Numbered from the stretch's first letter, positions 1 through 9,707 are shown. The stretch: 64,000 nucleotides of DNA from JAEUIT01 sp044220875 (GCA_044220875.1 JBGAQH010000001.1:1116001-1180000); one strand, 5' to 3'. Notes: generated from the sequence alone by a model not told the origin. A program made the numbers and translations.

Positions 1-344
1 CTTCGGCGGGGACCGCCGCCGGCGACGGCTGGGCGATGAGCGAGGAATCGGCGGCCGTGCTCCAGCGGCTCGGGGCGGTGCCCGAGGGACACTCGAAGCA
101 GTTGACGCCAATCATGGTCGAGAGGGCGGACGTGGTCCTGGGCATGACCAAGAGTCACGTCGCCCAGGCCCAGGCCCTGATGGCCGGCAGCGGTCACGGC
201 GACGCCGCGACCAAGGTGCTTGCCATCGACCCCGACGGCGACATTCAGGATCCGATCGGTTTGGGCCAGGAGGCCTACGACGCAGTGGGACGCAGGCTCC
301 TTGAGTTGATCCCCAAACGCCTCGAAGAGGTGCTGAAGCCATGA
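1..344 (+). CDS. low-molecular-weight protein-tyrosine (or arginine) phosphatase, C-terminal part
   Basis: The frame is open from base 3 and codes for 113 residues, so the gene starts before the window. The visible part opens with SAGT and continues with a segment ending ADVVLGMTKSH, which matches the 'ADLILTMT' strand of the LMW-PTP fold. It ends with a DP-containing general-acid loop (QDPIGLGQEAYD) and a C-terminal helix. The catalytic CX5R loop of the family lies at the extreme N-terminus and is outside the window, so catalysis cannot be checked. The stop overlaps the ATG of rpiB (ATGA), so the two genes are translationally coupled. The same pairing is known in Bacillus (ywlE-ywlF), where YwlE is a protein-arginine phosphatase; tyrosine versus arginine specificity is open here. 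Confidence 0.85.
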   Translation, partial: SAGTAAGDGWAMSEESAAVLQRLGAVPEGHSKQLTPIMVERADVVLGMTKSHVAQAQALMAGSGHGDAATKVLAIDPDGDIQDPIGLGQEAYDAVGRRLLELIPKRLEEVLKP

Positions 345-805
345 AGATCGCCCTTGGCAGCGACCACCGCGGCATCGTCGTCGCGAACTCGTTGGTGAAC
401 CACCTCCGCGCGGAAGGCCACGAGGTCGACATCCTCGGCGAGTGCAGCGCCACGTCGAGCGACTATCCCGACGTCGCGTGGCTCGTCGGCCGCGCGGTGG
501 GCGAGCGCCAGGTCGATCGCGGCATCCTCATCTGCGGCACCGGCATCGGCATGTGCATCGCGGCGAACAAGATCCAGGGCATCCGCGCCGCGATGGCCCA
601 GGACGAGCTCTCGGCCCAGCTCAGCCGGACCCACAACGACGCCAACGTGCTCTGCCTCTCCGCGGACCTCATCGGCCAGACGCTCGCCAAGCGCGTGGTC
701 GACGTCTGGACCAAGACGCAGTTCGAGGGCGGCCGCCACCAGCGGCGCCTCAACAAGATCGCCGCGATCGAGCGCGGCGAGGACCCGGGCTGCGTGAAGG
801 CCTGA
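341..805 (+). CDS. rpiB: ribose-5-phosphate isomerase B
   Basis: A 154-residue protein, the usual length for RpiB of the RpiB/LacAB family. It interconverts ribose 5-phosphate and ribulose 5-phosphate in the non-oxidative pentose phosphate pathway, in the cytosol. Visible signatures are the N-terminal GSDHRG substrate loop, GILICGTGIGM with the catalytic cysteine, the anion-hole sequence that follows (AANKIQGIRAA), and HNDANVLCLSADLIG carrying the conserved histidine. The C-terminus is basic and carries the family's phosphate-contacting arginines (RHQRRLNKI). The start ATG overlaps the upstream phosphatase stop by four bases, implying a shared transcript. Confidence 0.96.
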   Translation: MKIALGSDHRGIVVANSLVNHLRAEGHEVDILGECSATSSDYPDVAWLVGRAVGERQVDRGILICGTGIGMCIAANKIQGIRAAMAQDELSAQLSRTHNDANVLCLSADLIGQTLAKRVVDVWTKTQFEGGRHQRRLNKIAAIERGEDPGCVKA

Positions 806-807
806 GC

Positions 808-825
808 GGGCGCCGGTCGGCGCCC
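808..825. terminator. perfect hairpin between convergent rpiB and pepA
   Basis: Three bases after the rpiB stop, a 7-bp perfect stem (GGGCGCC/GGCGCCC) encloses a GGTC loop. It sits between the convergent ends of rpiB and pepA. No T-tract follows, so it may be a weak or Rho-assisted terminator, or a transcript-end stabiliser serving both strands. Confidence 0.4.
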
Positions 826-855
826 GACGGGTAGCGACGGCGCGCGGGCGCCGCG

Positions 856-2313
856 TTAGGTGCCGGCGAAGCCGCGGGCGATGTCGTGGAGGAGCTTCAC
901 GCCGAAGCCCGTCGGGCCGGGATTCGCGTACACGTCGCCGGCGCTCTCGACGCTGGCCACGCCGGCGATGTCGACGTGGGCCCACGGGATCCGCTCGTCG
1001 ACGAAGTAGGAGAGGAACGCGCCGCCCTGCAGCGGATGGCCGAGGCGGCTCGGGTTCGAGTTGATGATGTCGGCGTGCTGGCTCCGCATGTGCTCGCGGT
1101 GCTCGTTCCACAGCGGCAGGTGCCAGACGCGGTCGCCGGTCCGCTCGCCCGAGCGCTCGACCCGCCCGCGCAGGTCGCCGTCGTTGCACATGAGGCCCGC
1201 GCACCAGGATCCTAACGCGACGACCACGCCGCCGGTGAGCGTCGCGACGTCGACGATGTGCGTCGGCTTGAGCGTCTTGCACGCCCACGCCATCGCGTCG
1301 GCGAGGACGAGGCGACCCTCGGCGTCGGTGTTGGTGACCTCGACCGTGACGCCGTTCATGAGCGTGATGATGTCGTCGGGGCGATAGCTGTCCCCCGAGA
1401 CCATGTTCTCGGCGGCGGGGAGGAGGGCGGTCACGCGCACCGGCAGCTTCGCCGCGGCGATCGCGTGCATCGCGCCGAGCACGGCCATGCCGCCGCACTT
1501 GTCGTACTTCATCCCCTTCATGCCGTTGTTGACCTTGAGCGAGTAGCCGCCCGTGTCATAGGTCACGGTCTTCCCGACGAGGCAGAGGTGCACGTCCTTC
1601 GCGGCGCGGCTCACCTTCGCCGGTCGCCAGTCGAGGACGACGAGACAGGGCTTCGCCTCCGAGCCCATGCCCACCGCCACGAGGCCGCCCATGCCGAGGC
1701 GCTTGGCTTCGGCGTAGCCGATGACGCGATGGCTGAGCTTGTGCGACTTCGCGAGCTTGCGGGCCTCGTTGGCGACCCACGTGGGGGTGCAGACGTTGGG
1801 CGGCGTCGCGGCGGCGGTGCGGGCGAAGTTGATGCTCTCGGCGAGCGTGACGCCCGCGGCGATCCCGGCCCCGAAGTCGCGGTCGGCCGCGGCGATCGAG
1901 AGCGCCCCCTCGGCCTTCTTCCGCGTCGACGCGGTGCCGCGGAAACCGCCGTACTGCCAGTTGGCCATGCCCGCGCCGTCGCCGAAGGCCTGCCCGAGGG
2001 CGAGCCGGTCCGCGTCCTTCGCCAGCGCCCCCTCGTCGAAGTCAATCGCCGCGGCGCTGGCCCTCATGCGGTCAAGGGCCTTGAGCGCCTTCGCGCCGGC
2101 GACCCGCATCGTCTGGGCGGTCACGCCCTCGCGCTTGCCCAGGCCGACGACGAGCGTGTGCTCGTCGATCGTCCGCGTCTCGCCGTTGTCGGCCTGAAAG
2201 CCCGCGGCGCCGCCGAGCTTCTTCTTCGACCGCTCGATGTCGTCGGAGACGAGCAGGTGAACGCGAACGGCGGAACGGGACGGCTTGGACGTGGTGGTGA
2301 TCGACGTGTACAC
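856..2313 (-). CDS. pepA: leucyl aminopeptidase, M17 family
   Basis: Cytosolic two-metal aminopeptidase that removes N-terminal residues from peptides. The catalytic half shows the M17 signature NTDAEGRL with the metal-binding Asp and Glu, the YDTGG...SLK block (metal Asp and catalytic Lys) and KYDKCGG with another metal ligand. I place the start at GTG 2313, preceded by GAAGG nine bases upstream, giving 485 residues, normal for the family. The open frame extends further upstream to 2454, but that stretch is arginine-rich and would run into mnmG. mnmG lies 115 bp upstream on the same strand. In some bacteria PepA also binds DNA; nothing here tests that. Confidence 0.93.
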   Translation of the reverse strand: MYTSITTTSKPSRSAVRVHLLVSDDIERSKKKLGGAAGFQADNGETRTIDEHTLVVGLGKREGVTAQTMRVAGAKALKALDRMRASAAAIDFDEGALAKDADRLALGQAFGDGAGMANWQYGGFRGTASTRKKAEGALSIAAADRDFGAGIAAGVTLAESINFARTAAATPPNVCTPTWVANEARKLAKSHKLSHRVIGYAEAKRLGMGGLVAVGMGSEAKPCLVVLDWRPAKVSRAAKDVHLCLVGKTVTYDTGGYSLKVNNGMKGMKYDKCGGMAVLGAMHAIAAAKLPVRVTALLPAAENMVSGDSYRPDDIITLMNGVTVEVTNTDAEGRLVLADAMAWACKTLKPTHIVDVATLTGGVVVALGSWCAGLMCNDGDLRGRVERSGERTGDRVWHLPLWNEHREHMRSQHADIINSNPSRLGHPLQGGAFLSYFVDERIPWAHVDIAGVASVESAGDVYANPGPTGFGVKLLHDIARGFAGT

Positions 2314-2428
2314 GGGTGGGCACCTTCGCGGAAAGCGTCGAACGATACAGCGATCCGCCGCTCCCGTCGCGCGATGCGCGATGCCGGCGGCCGGCGCGTC
2401 CCGCAGGCTCGTCCCGCAGCCGCGCCTC

Positions 2429-4351
2429 TCAGGCGCGGCGAATGGCCAGGGCAAGGAGCGTCATGTCGCCCGGCGTGATGCCCGCGAGGCGGCTTGCCTG
2501 GCCCATGGTCGTCGGCCGGAAGCGGCGCAGGACCTCGACCGCCTCGGTGCGGAGACCGACGATCGTCGCCGGATCGAGCGACGCGGGAATCGCCGAGCGC
2601 TCGCCGTCGCGCTGTCGCCTGATCTCGTTCTGCTGGCGGGTGACGTAGCCCTCGTAGCGGAGGTCGGTGATGACGCGGTCAACGAGTCCGACCGCGAAGC
2701 GGCCGCCGAGCTCCTCGGCCATCGCCGCCGCCGTCGTCTCCGGGCGCCGGGCGATCTCGACCAGCGAGCGGCCCTCGCGGCGGTTCGAGCGGAGCGCCTC
2801 GCGGATCGACTCGAGTTCGGCCATCCGCGCGCGATGGAGCGCCCAGCGCCGATCGTCGACGAGTCCGAGTTCGCGACCCATCGGCGTCAGCCGCTCGTCG
2901 GCGTTGTCGGCGCGGAGGAGGAGGCGGTGTTCCGCGCGGCTCGTGAACATGCGATAGGGCTCGCGCGGCGTGCGCGTGACGAGGTCGTCCATCAGCACGC
3001 CGAGGTATGCCTGGTCGCGGCCGAGGCGCACCGTCGCCTGGCCGCGGGCGACGCGGGCTGCGTTGAGGCCGGCGATGAGTCCCTGGGCCCCGGCCTCCTC
3101 GTAGCCGCTCGTGCCGTTGATCTGGCCGGCGAGGAAGAGGCCGGCGACGGGCTTCGTCTCGCCGGTCGCGTCGATCTGGTGCGGCCAGACCATATCGTAT
3201 TCGACCGCATATCCATAGCGCAGGATGGCCGCCCGCCCGCAGCCGGGCAGGGCCCGGACGATCGCGTCCTGCACGTCCTCGGGGAGCGAGGTCGAGATGC
3301 CGTTGCAGTAGATCTCGTCGGTGTGCAGCGTCTCCGGTTCGAGGAAGACGTGGTGCTCGTCGCGGTCCCGGAAGCGCACGACCTTGTCCTCGATCGAGGG
3401 GCAGTAGCGGGGGCCGCACTCGGCGTCGATCTGTCCCGCGTACATCGGGGCGCGGTGGAGGTTGGCGAGGATGAGGGCGTGGGTCGCGGCGCTGGTGTGC
3501 GTCTCCCAGCAGAGGACCTGCGGGAGGAAGGGGAAGGAGCCCGCGTCGGTGCAGTCGGAGAAGGGAATCGGCGGCGCGTCCCCCGGTTGGGCGGGCAGCC
3601 GCTCGAGGTCGAGCGATCGCCGGTCAAGGCGCGGCGGCGTGCCGGTCTTGAGGCGGCCGAGCTCAAAGCCGAGGCGGGTGAGGCAGGCGCTGATGCCGGT
3701 GGCGCTTCCCTCGCCGACGCGACCGCCCTGGCGCGTGCGCTCGCCGGTGTGCATGAGGGCCCGCATGAAGGTGCCGGTGGTGAGAACGACCGCCGAGGCG
3801 GAGAGCGAGGTCGGCGCTCCGCAGGGTCTGTCCGGCCGCGCCGCGTAGGGCGGCTGCGGCGCGCCGGGTGCGCGGAGGTCACTTGCCAGCGCGGCGGGCT
3901 GGGCGACGACGCGCCCCGCGCCCGGCGGAAGGACGACGCCGACGCAGCGCCCGTCGCGCACCACGATGTCGTCGATGGTGCCCGCGATGACGTCGATCGA
4001 GGGATGCGACGCGATGCGGCGCTGGATCTCGCAGGAGTAGCGGTCCTTGTCGCACTGGGCCCGCGGCCCGCGAACGGCGGCGCCCTTGCTCGTGTTGAGC
4101 ATGCGGAACTGGATGCCGGTGACGTCGGTCGCGAGCCCCATGATCCCGCCGAGCGCGTCGATCTCGCGCACCATCTGCCCCTTCGCGAGCCCGCCGATTG
4201 CCGGGTTGCAGGACATCGCCCCGATCCGCCGCGGATCCATGGTGATGAGCGCGACGGTGCCGCCCGACCCCAACGCATTCGCCGCGGCCCACGCGCCCTC
4301 GGTCCCGGCATGCCCGCCGCCGATCACGATGACGTCGTAGTGGGTGCGCAT
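2429..4351 (-). CDS. mnmG: tRNA uridine-5-carboxymethylaminomethyl synthesis enzyme MnmG (GidA)
   Basis: A 640-residue flavoprotein that, with MnmE, installs the cmnm5 group on U34 of tRNAs reading NNA/NNG codons. The N-terminus has the FAD dinucleotide-binding motif GGGHAGTE. The hallmark segment MSCNPAIGGLAKGQ follows, with RLKTGTPPRLD farther on and GQINGTSGYEEA before the C-terminal helical MnmE-binding and tRNA-binding region. Length fits the family (about 620-640). There is a proline-rich insertion around residues 150-180 (PGAPQPPYAARPD) not usual in GidA proteins. No mnmE or rsmG is visible nearby. It lies divergently from tRNA-Thr, with 45 bp between them. Confidence 0.96.
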   Translation of the reverse strand: MRTHYDVIVIGGGHAGTEGAWAAANALGSGGTVALITMDPRRIGAMSCNPAIGGLAKGQMVREIDALGGIMGLATDVTGIQFRMLNTSKGAAVRGPRAQCDKDRYSCEIQRRIASHPSIDVIAGTIDDIVVRDGRCVGVVLPPGAGRVVAQPAALASDLRAPGAPQPPYAARPDRPCGAPTSLSASAVVLTTGTFMRALMHTGERTRQGGRVGEGSATGISACLTRLGFELGRLKTGTPPRLDRRSLDLERLPAQPGDAPPIPFSDCTDAGSFPFLPQVLCWETHTSAATHALILANLHRAPMYAGQIDAECGPRYCPSIEDKVVRFRDRDEHHVFLEPETLHTDEIYCNGISTSLPEDVQDAIVRALPGCGRAAILRYGYAVEYDMVWPHQIDATGETKPVAGLFLAGQINGTSGYEEAGAQGLIAGLNAARVARGQATVRLGRDQAYLGVLMDDLVTRTPREPYRMFTSRAEHRLLLRADNADERLTPMGRELGLVDDRRWALHRARMAELESIREALRSNRREGRSLVEIARRPETTAAAMAEELGGRFAVGLVDRVITDLRYEGYVTRQQNEIRRQRDGERSAIPASLDPATIVGLRTEAVEVLRRFRPTTMGQASRLAGITPGDMTLLALAIRRA

Positions 4352-4396
4352 GGAGGGGAACCGGCCAGGGCGAATCGGCTACCATGCCGCGCCTTC

Positions 4397-4469
4397 GCCA
4401 CCGTAGCTCAATTGGCAGAGCACCTGATTTGTAATCTGGAGGTTGCGGGTTCAAGTCCCGCTGGTGGCT
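4397..4469 (+). tRNA. trnT: tRNA-Thr, anticodon TGT
   Basis: A 73-nt cloverleaf with a 7-bp acceptor stem (GCCACCG with TGGTGGC, last pair G-T), D-arm AGCTCAATTGGCAGAGCA, anticodon loop TTTGTAA with anticodon TGT, and T-arm GCGGGTTCAAGTCCCGC. The discriminator base is T and the 3' CCA is not encoded. It reads ACA and other ACN threonine codons by wobble. It stands alone, without the tyrosine/glycine/tryptophan tRNA and tuf neighbours seen in many bacteria. Confidence 0.96.
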
Positions 4470-5057
4470 GTGCGAGTGTAGCGGTGGTGCGGGACATTCT
4501 GACGCCCGACGTCCCCGGCAGTTCCAAGGTGCGATCGGTTTGCTTCGCGTCGGGCTCTGGCGCATGAATCCAGGCGTCCGTGCGCGCTCAGGGCAACGGT
4601 TCCCGTTCGGAGGCTGAAACGCCCATGCTCGGGTGTGCCTCGACGACGTTGCGTCGCGTCCGATTTCCGTCCGGGTCCGGCGCCGAGACGTGGCCACGGC
4701 GAGGCGTTAGGGAAGGTGATCCGGTCACGGGGCTCAGTTTCATTGGGTTCTCGAAGGTGTCCTCGGTGACGTCCCCGCCGCCCCGCTTCAATTTGCGTAG
4801 CCGCCCGTAGCGCGTTCGGCTGGCCCTCCGCGTACCGTTCGGGCGTCACGGCATGCGGAATTGCATGTTCTCGCCGTGATCTCCTCCGGCGGCCAGGGGC
4901 GTGTGGCCCTGGCCGCTGCTTTTTCCTCGGGCCGGGCGCGGATTCCTGCGGCCGAACCCTCGCAAGCGGCGTGGGGCACGGGGTATCGTTCGGGGCGTCG
5001 CCTCGTCGGGCGTGTTCGTGCCCGCGTGTCCTGCGGCATGCGCCCCTCTCCGTCGCC
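4470..5057. other. intergenic region after tRNA-Thr, no gene recognised
   Basis: About 590 bp in which frames on both strands are arginine/proline-rich and mutually overlapping, as expected of GC-rich non-coding DNA. I found no convincing second tRNA, start with a ribosome site, or terminator with a T-tract. An isolated GCGTTAGG octamer sits at 4704-4711. Confidence 0.45.
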
Positions 5058-5459
5058 ATGCGCCCACTTCCCGAGACGCCACAGCTTCCCGCGTCGTTCT
5101 GGTGGTTCTCGGTGATCACCACGGTCGTGCCGACCATCGTGCTCTTCATCGTGATGTACCTGATGAAGTCGTTGCACATGGGCGATTGGATCTGGCCGGT
5201 GCAGTCGACCCTCATCGGGCTCGCGATGGTGCTCGTCTGGTGGCGGTACCGGCGCGACCTTGCCCAGATGAGGGCGATGCTTGCCGCGCACGACCGGATG
5301 CTCTGCCCGCGCTGCCACTATCCGATCGACCGGGCCGCGCCGGCCGAGCGCTGCCCCGAGTGCGGCACCGACAGCGACCCGACGCGCGTCGCGGCCGTTT
5401 GGGATCGTTGGGAGAAGTCCCTCGACGAGCGAAGCGGCAAGTCGCGCACCGGTACGTGA
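5058..5459 (+). CDS. small two-helix membrane protein with C-terminal zinc ribbon
   Basis: A 133-residue protein of unknown function. Residues about 15-35 and 45-65 are hydrophobic helices (WWFSVITTVVPTIVLFIVMY and the one after it). A basic/acidic linker leads to CPRCHYPID...CPECGTDSD, a four-cysteine zinc-ribbon knuckle pair at residues about 85-110. I chose ATG 5058 because it directly precedes the first helix; the upstream extension of the frame is low-complexity. The same ribbon type fused to membrane helices recurs at 34072-34560, with the ribbon at the other end. Such proteins are common as hypotheticals in Phycisphaerae (family recall). The ribbon would lie on the cytoplasmic side if the two helices form a hairpin. 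Confidence 0.75.
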   Translation: MRPLPETPQLPASFWWFSVITTVVPTIVLFIVMYLMKSLHMGDWIWPVQSTLIGLAMVLVWWRYRRDLAQMRAMLAAHDRMLCPRCHYPIDRAAPAERCPECGTDSDPTRVAAVWDRWEKSLDERSGKSRTGT

Positions 5460-5493
5460 CTGTCGGCCGCGCACCCCCGAACGCGCCCTCGTC

Positions 5494-6468
5494 CTAACGC
5501 GACGCGAATGCCCGCCTGATCGCCGCGCCCGCCGCGGTGAGCGTCGGCATCGCCGACGGCGTCGCATGCGCTCCGTCCGGCCCGAGGTGGCCGGTTTCGG
5601 AATGGATGACCTCGACCGGCACGCCGGCGTCCTTCAGCTTCGCGGCGTACGCCTCCTGCTCGGGGCGCCAATGGTCGTTGACGCCGATCGCGATGAACGT
5701 CGCGGGATGGCCGCTCGGCACCGCATGCAGAAGCGGCGAGAGCCGCGGGTCCGACGCATCGACCCCCTCGGGCACGTAGGCCTTCAGCACCAGCGTCGAG
5801 AACCCGAGCGTCTCGGGGTCCTTGACGAGCGATGCGGTGCAGTCGACGACCGGATTCACGAGCGCAACTAGGGCAATCGGCGGCCGCGCCGTTCCCCACT
5901 CCCGCGCGATCACCGCGGCCATGTTGCCGCCCGCACTGTCGCCGCAGAGGGCAAGTCGCTTGGGCGGCGGGCCCGCGGCATCCGTACCGTGCCGCGCGAC
6001 CCAGTCGATCGCGGCGCGCACCTCGTCGAGCTGCTGCGGAAACATCGCCTGCGGCGCCGGCGTATATTCGACGGAAACGACCGGCGCGCCGCTCGTCGCG
6101 CAGAGCGCCCGCGCCATGCCGTCGTGATAGGGCACCGAACCGGCGATCCACGCCCCGCCGTGCACGAGCACCACGATGCCATCGCCCGACCGCGCGGTCG
6201 GTTCGTAGACGCGGCAGTGCATCACGCCTGTCGCGCCGGGGATGTCGCAGGGTTCCGACGACGCCACCGCGGCCCTGCTCCCGTCGGGGGGCACGGCGCC
6301 GTTGATCTCGGCGGCGATCTCCGCGACCATCGCCCGCTCCTCCTTCGTCAGGCGCGACACGGCCGCGTGGTGGCATCCGGTGAGGAGGACAACGACGCCG
6401 GCGAGCGGGGTGAGGAAGCCGGCACGAGGGCTGAACGGGAGAACCGACGGGACGCGCGACGTTCGCAT
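5494..6468 (-). CDS. lipoprotein-like alpha/beta hydrolase (Aes/BD-FAE-type esterase)
   Basis: A 324-residue exported esterase-like protein. The N-terminus (residues 16-32) is a lipoprotein signal ending LLTGC, so Cys32 is the likely lipidation site. The hydrolase core has the HGGAW oxyanion-hole motif at 103-107, nucleophile elbow GDSAGG with Ser178, and candidate Asp265 (GVNDHW) and His294 (TGHLG). This pattern fits the Aes/hormone-sensitive-lipase group that includes feruloyl and acetyl-xylan esterases; the substrate is unknown. I chose ATG 6468 because it begins the signal peptide. Longer versions run into the mscS promoter region. A TATATC box lies seven bases upstream of the ATG, hinting at a leaderless transcript. 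It is divergent from the MscS channel gene. Confidence 0.87.
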   Translation of the reverse strand: MRTSRVPSVLPFSPRAGFLTPLAGVVVLLTGCHHAAVSRLTKEERAMVAEIAAEINGAVPPDGSRAAVASSEPCDIPGATGVMHCRVYEPTARSGDGIVVLVHGGAWIAGSVPYHDGMARALCATSGAPVVSVEYTPAPQAMFPQQLDEVRAAIDWVARHGTDAAGPPPKRLALCGDSAGGNMAAVIAREWGTARPPIALVALVNPVVDCTASLVKDPETLGFSTLVLKAYVPEGVDASDPRLSPLLHAVPSGHPATFIAIGVNDHWRPEQEAYAAKLKDAGVPVEVIHSETGHLGPDGAHATPSAMPTLTAAGAAIRRAFASR

Positions 6469-6617
6469 CGCCGTAGATATACCCCGAGCGGCGTTGCGCC
6501 GCGGCGCGATGCGACGCGTCGACGCACTGCACCGCCGGCCGCGTCGCCAGCGGCGGGCGCCGGTGGCCGGTATCTTTGACGCACCTCGATCGCCCCCGCG
6601 CGATCGGAGCACTCGTC

Positions 6618-8081
6618 ATGCAGACCACGCCCACTCCGTCGCCAGCCTCTCCGACCGCGCCGCCCGCCACGCAGCAGGCACCCACCGGCGCTCCCGGCGC
6701 GACGACCGCACCACCCGCCGCGACGCCGGCCGCCGGCACCGCGGATGGCGACATCGGCCGACCCGCCGAGCCGAGCGAGCTCGAACGCTCGATCGCCGAG
6801 ACGATCCAGCAGAGTCCCGTCGTCCAGTGGACGCGGCAGCACCCGCTCCTCTATCAGGTCATCGCCCCCGGTGCGACGCTCGTCGTCGCCATCCTCCTGT
6901 ACGTCGCGCTCCGCGCCGTCCTCTTCCTGCCGCTCATGCGGTTCCTCGCCCGGCGGGAGAAGACGGCCAAGCATGGCGTCGCCATCGTGCGGGCGATTCG
7001 CGAGACGCGGCTGGTGCCGGCCCTCGCCTGGGTCTTGCCCTTCTTCGTCGCGTGGCGCGGCATCTTCCTCTGGCCCGAGGTCGTCCCGCTCGTCGCCGAG
7101 ACCTTCGCCCGCGTCATGCTCGGCGTCGCGATCGTCTTCCTCCTGCTCTCCTCGGGCCGCACGCTCTCGGCGATCGACTTGTTAGTGAGCGATCGGCTCA
7201 AGCGTCCGAACGCGCTGCGCGGCTATGTGCAGGCGATCACCGCGGTCATCGGCGTCGTCGGCGGCATTACGATCATCGCCATCCTCCTCGGCCGCAGCCC
7301 GGTCTACTTCCTCACCGGCGTCGGCGCGTTCGCGGCGATCCTCGCGGTCGTCCTGAAGGACACGCTCCTCTCGATGTACGCGAACATCCTGATGACCACC
7401 GGCGACACGCTGCGGGTCGGCGACTGGATCGAGATGAAGCCCTACGGACTCGACGGCCGCGTCGAGCAGATCCGCCTCACCTCGACCAAGGTCCGCAACT
7501 GGGACGAGACGACGCTGAGCATCCCGAACTACCGATTCGTCTCGGAGATCTTCGTCAACTACCGCACGCAGAACCCCAAGGGCGGCCGGCGCATGAAGCG
7601 ATCGGTCCGCATCGACCAGCGATCGGTGCGCGAACTCACCGCCGCCGAACTCGATGCCGCTGCGCTCGTGCCCGAGCTCACCCGTTCGGCCGCGATCGCC
7701 CGCGCCGCGGCGACGCTCGCGGCGGCGGGGGGGACGACCATCGTCACCAACCTCTCGCTCTATCGCGCCTACCTCGAGCACTTCCTCGCTGCCCATCCGC
7801 TGCTCGACCGCTCGCGGCCGATCGTCGTCCGGCAGAACGAGCCCGGCGGCACCGGCATCCTCGTCGATGTCCTCTGCTTCTACCTCGACAGCGAGCTCAA
7901 GGAGTACGAAACGATCCAGTCGAGCATGCTCGACCACTTCACGGCGGTGACCGCGGTCTTCGGCCTGCGCATCTACCAGCAGGGCAGCGATCTCGCGGCG
8001 GTGCGCGAGCCCTTCGCCTTCCTGCCCGCGAACGAGACGCGGCTGCTGAACACGCCGGCGCCGACGATCACTTCGGCTTGA
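6618..8081 (+). CDS. MscS-family mechanosensitive ion channel (YbdG-like)
   Basis: A 487-residue inner-membrane channel expected to release solutes on hypo-osmotic shock. Residues 1-45 are a Pro/Ala/Thr-rich, probably disordered leader. Several hydrophobic helices follow, then the pore helix and the MscS signature around residues 220-270 (VGAFAAILAVVLKDTL, then RVGDWIEM). After it comes the beta domain with STKVRNWDETTLSIPN and a soluble C-terminus of about 200 residues. The long RNWD..T..IPN segment resembles YbdG/MscM-type members. I prefer ATG 6618; an in-frame TTG at 6576 adds 14 residues. The 3' end overlaps the convergent gene at 8068-9711 by 14 bp. Confidence 0.92.
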   Translation: MQTTPTPSPASPTAPPATQQAPTGAPGATTAPPAATPAAGTADGDIGRPAEPSELERSIAETIQQSPVVQWTRQHPLLYQVIAPGATLVVAILLYVALRAVLFLPLMRFLARREKTAKHGVAIVRAIRETRLVPALAWVLPFFVAWRGIFLWPEVVPLVAETFARVMLGVAIVFLLLSSGRTLSAIDLLVSDRLKRPNALRGYVQAITAVIGVVGGITIIAILLGRSPVYFLTGVGAFAAILAVVLKDTLLSMYANILMTTGDTLRVGDWIEMKPYGLDGRVEQIRLTSTKVRNWDETTLSIPNYRFVSEIFVNYRTQNPKGGRRMKRSVRIDQRSVRELTAAELDAAALVPELTRSAAIARAAATLAAAGGTTIVTNLSLYRAYLEHFLAAHPLLDRSRPIVVRQNEPGGTGILVDVLCFYLDSELKEYETIQSSMLDHFTAVTAVFGLRIYQQGSDLAAVREPFAFLPANETRLLNTPAPTITSA

Positions 8082-9707
8082 CGTTGCCGACGAACTTCGC
8101 CGGATCCGCCCAGAACTGGGCCGCGCACTTTTCGCAGCAAAAGCCGATGGCGCGGCCCTCCCAGACGATGACGCGCGCCGGGTTGACCGCGGCGCCGCTC
8201 ACCGGGCAGACGGCGTTCACGGGGACGATGGGTGCGACCGCGGTCGGCGCAGCGCCGGGCGCGGCGCCTGGCGCAGCGGGCTGCGGCGCGTCGCTCGTGA
8301 ACGTGAGCGCCGGCTCGACCTCGAGCGCCGTGGCCAGCTCGTCGTCCGCGTCGGCGAGGAGCGTCGGGCGCTCGGCCCGCAGGGCGACGAGCGGATCGCG
8401 CGGAATCGACGTGTTCCAGACGTAGAGTCGCGTGAGCTTCGGCAGCGAGCGCACGGTCGCGAGCGAACGCTCGCTGACCTTGGTGCCGACGAGGACGAGT
8501 TCCTCAAGCGCCGCGTGCGAGGCGAGCTTCGCGAGGCCCTCGTCGGTGATCGCCGTGTCGCGCAGGTCGAGGGTGCGCAGCGCGGGCATCGAGGCGATGA
8601 GCTCAAGGGTCGCGTCGGTGATGCCCGAGCGGGCCAGCGAGAGTTCGCCGATCAGGTCGCGCAGCGGCTCGAGCAGCGCACGCACCGACGCGTCATCGAT
8701 CCGCTGCGTCGCCGCGAAGTCGATCCAGAGAAGCGGCGATTCGGCCGAGACCGGCTGCACGTGCACGAGCCGATCGCGGAGCGCCGCGATGGCCTTCGGG
8801 TCGGCGACCGGCGCCGGCGGAGGTGGCGGCGGCGCGGCGGCGGCGCTGGGCCCGGCGGCCGGCGGATCCTCGGTCACGAGCGCCGTCGATTCGCGATGCG
8901 CTTCGGCCCCGTGCGGCGCTGCGAGCCAGGCCCGCAGCGTCTCGATGTCGGCCGCGCTCGGCTGCGGCTTGCCCTCGGGCGGCATGTGATCCTCATCATC
9001 GATCGGCAGGAGCACTCGCTGGAGGAGACGGCTCTCGTCGGGCGAGCCCCACGCCACCACCGGTCCCTCCTCGCCGCCGGCCTCGATCGCCGCGAGCGTG
9101 TGCAGGTCGAGCAGTCCCTTCGTTCGCTTGGTGCCGTGGCAGGCGACGCACTTGCTGTCGAGGATCGCCCGCACCGCGGGGGGAACGTCGTCCTTCGGCG
9201 CGGCGGTGGTGCTCGCCGGCGCGATGCGCTCGTGGAGCGGCGCGGTGAGGAAGTCCTCGCCATGCGTCATCGTCGCCCCGAGATGACCGACCGGCACGAG
9301 CAGCAGCGCCGCCGCCGCAAGCGACACGCGAAGCGCCGCGACCGGCCCGCCGCGACCTGGGCGGCGGGCGGCGATCGTCACGCACGCCGCGACGATCACG
9401 CACACGACGCCGACGACGATCCCGAGGACGCGATGGCGATCGAGCGTGGTTCCGGAATAGCCGGGCTCGGTCGCGAGGGCGAGGCCGCTGAGGAAGGCCG
9501 CGACGCCCGTTGCGGCGTTGAGCCACGCGATCGGCAGCGTCGCGCTCGGCAGCTCGCGCTCGCCGCGCAGCGTTCGCCACGCCTCCATCACCACCAGCGC
9601 GCCGACGAGACCGATCGGAAGGTGCAGCACCAGCGGATGGATGCGGCCGAAGAGGGCGATGCCGGTGTCGAGGGTCTCGGCGAGCGTGAGCGTCATGTCG
9701 GCCGGCA

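Noticed and set aside
4600..4700. Possible second tRNA or tRNA remnant after tRNA-Thr
   Set aside because: A TCCGGGTC-like stretch resembles a T-arm, but no acceptor or anticodon stem can be formed around it.
6576..6617. TTG start for the MscS gene
   Set aside because: ATG 6618 gives the Pro/Ala-rich leader and avoids a TTG without a clear ribosome site; the 14 extra residues add nothing recognisable.
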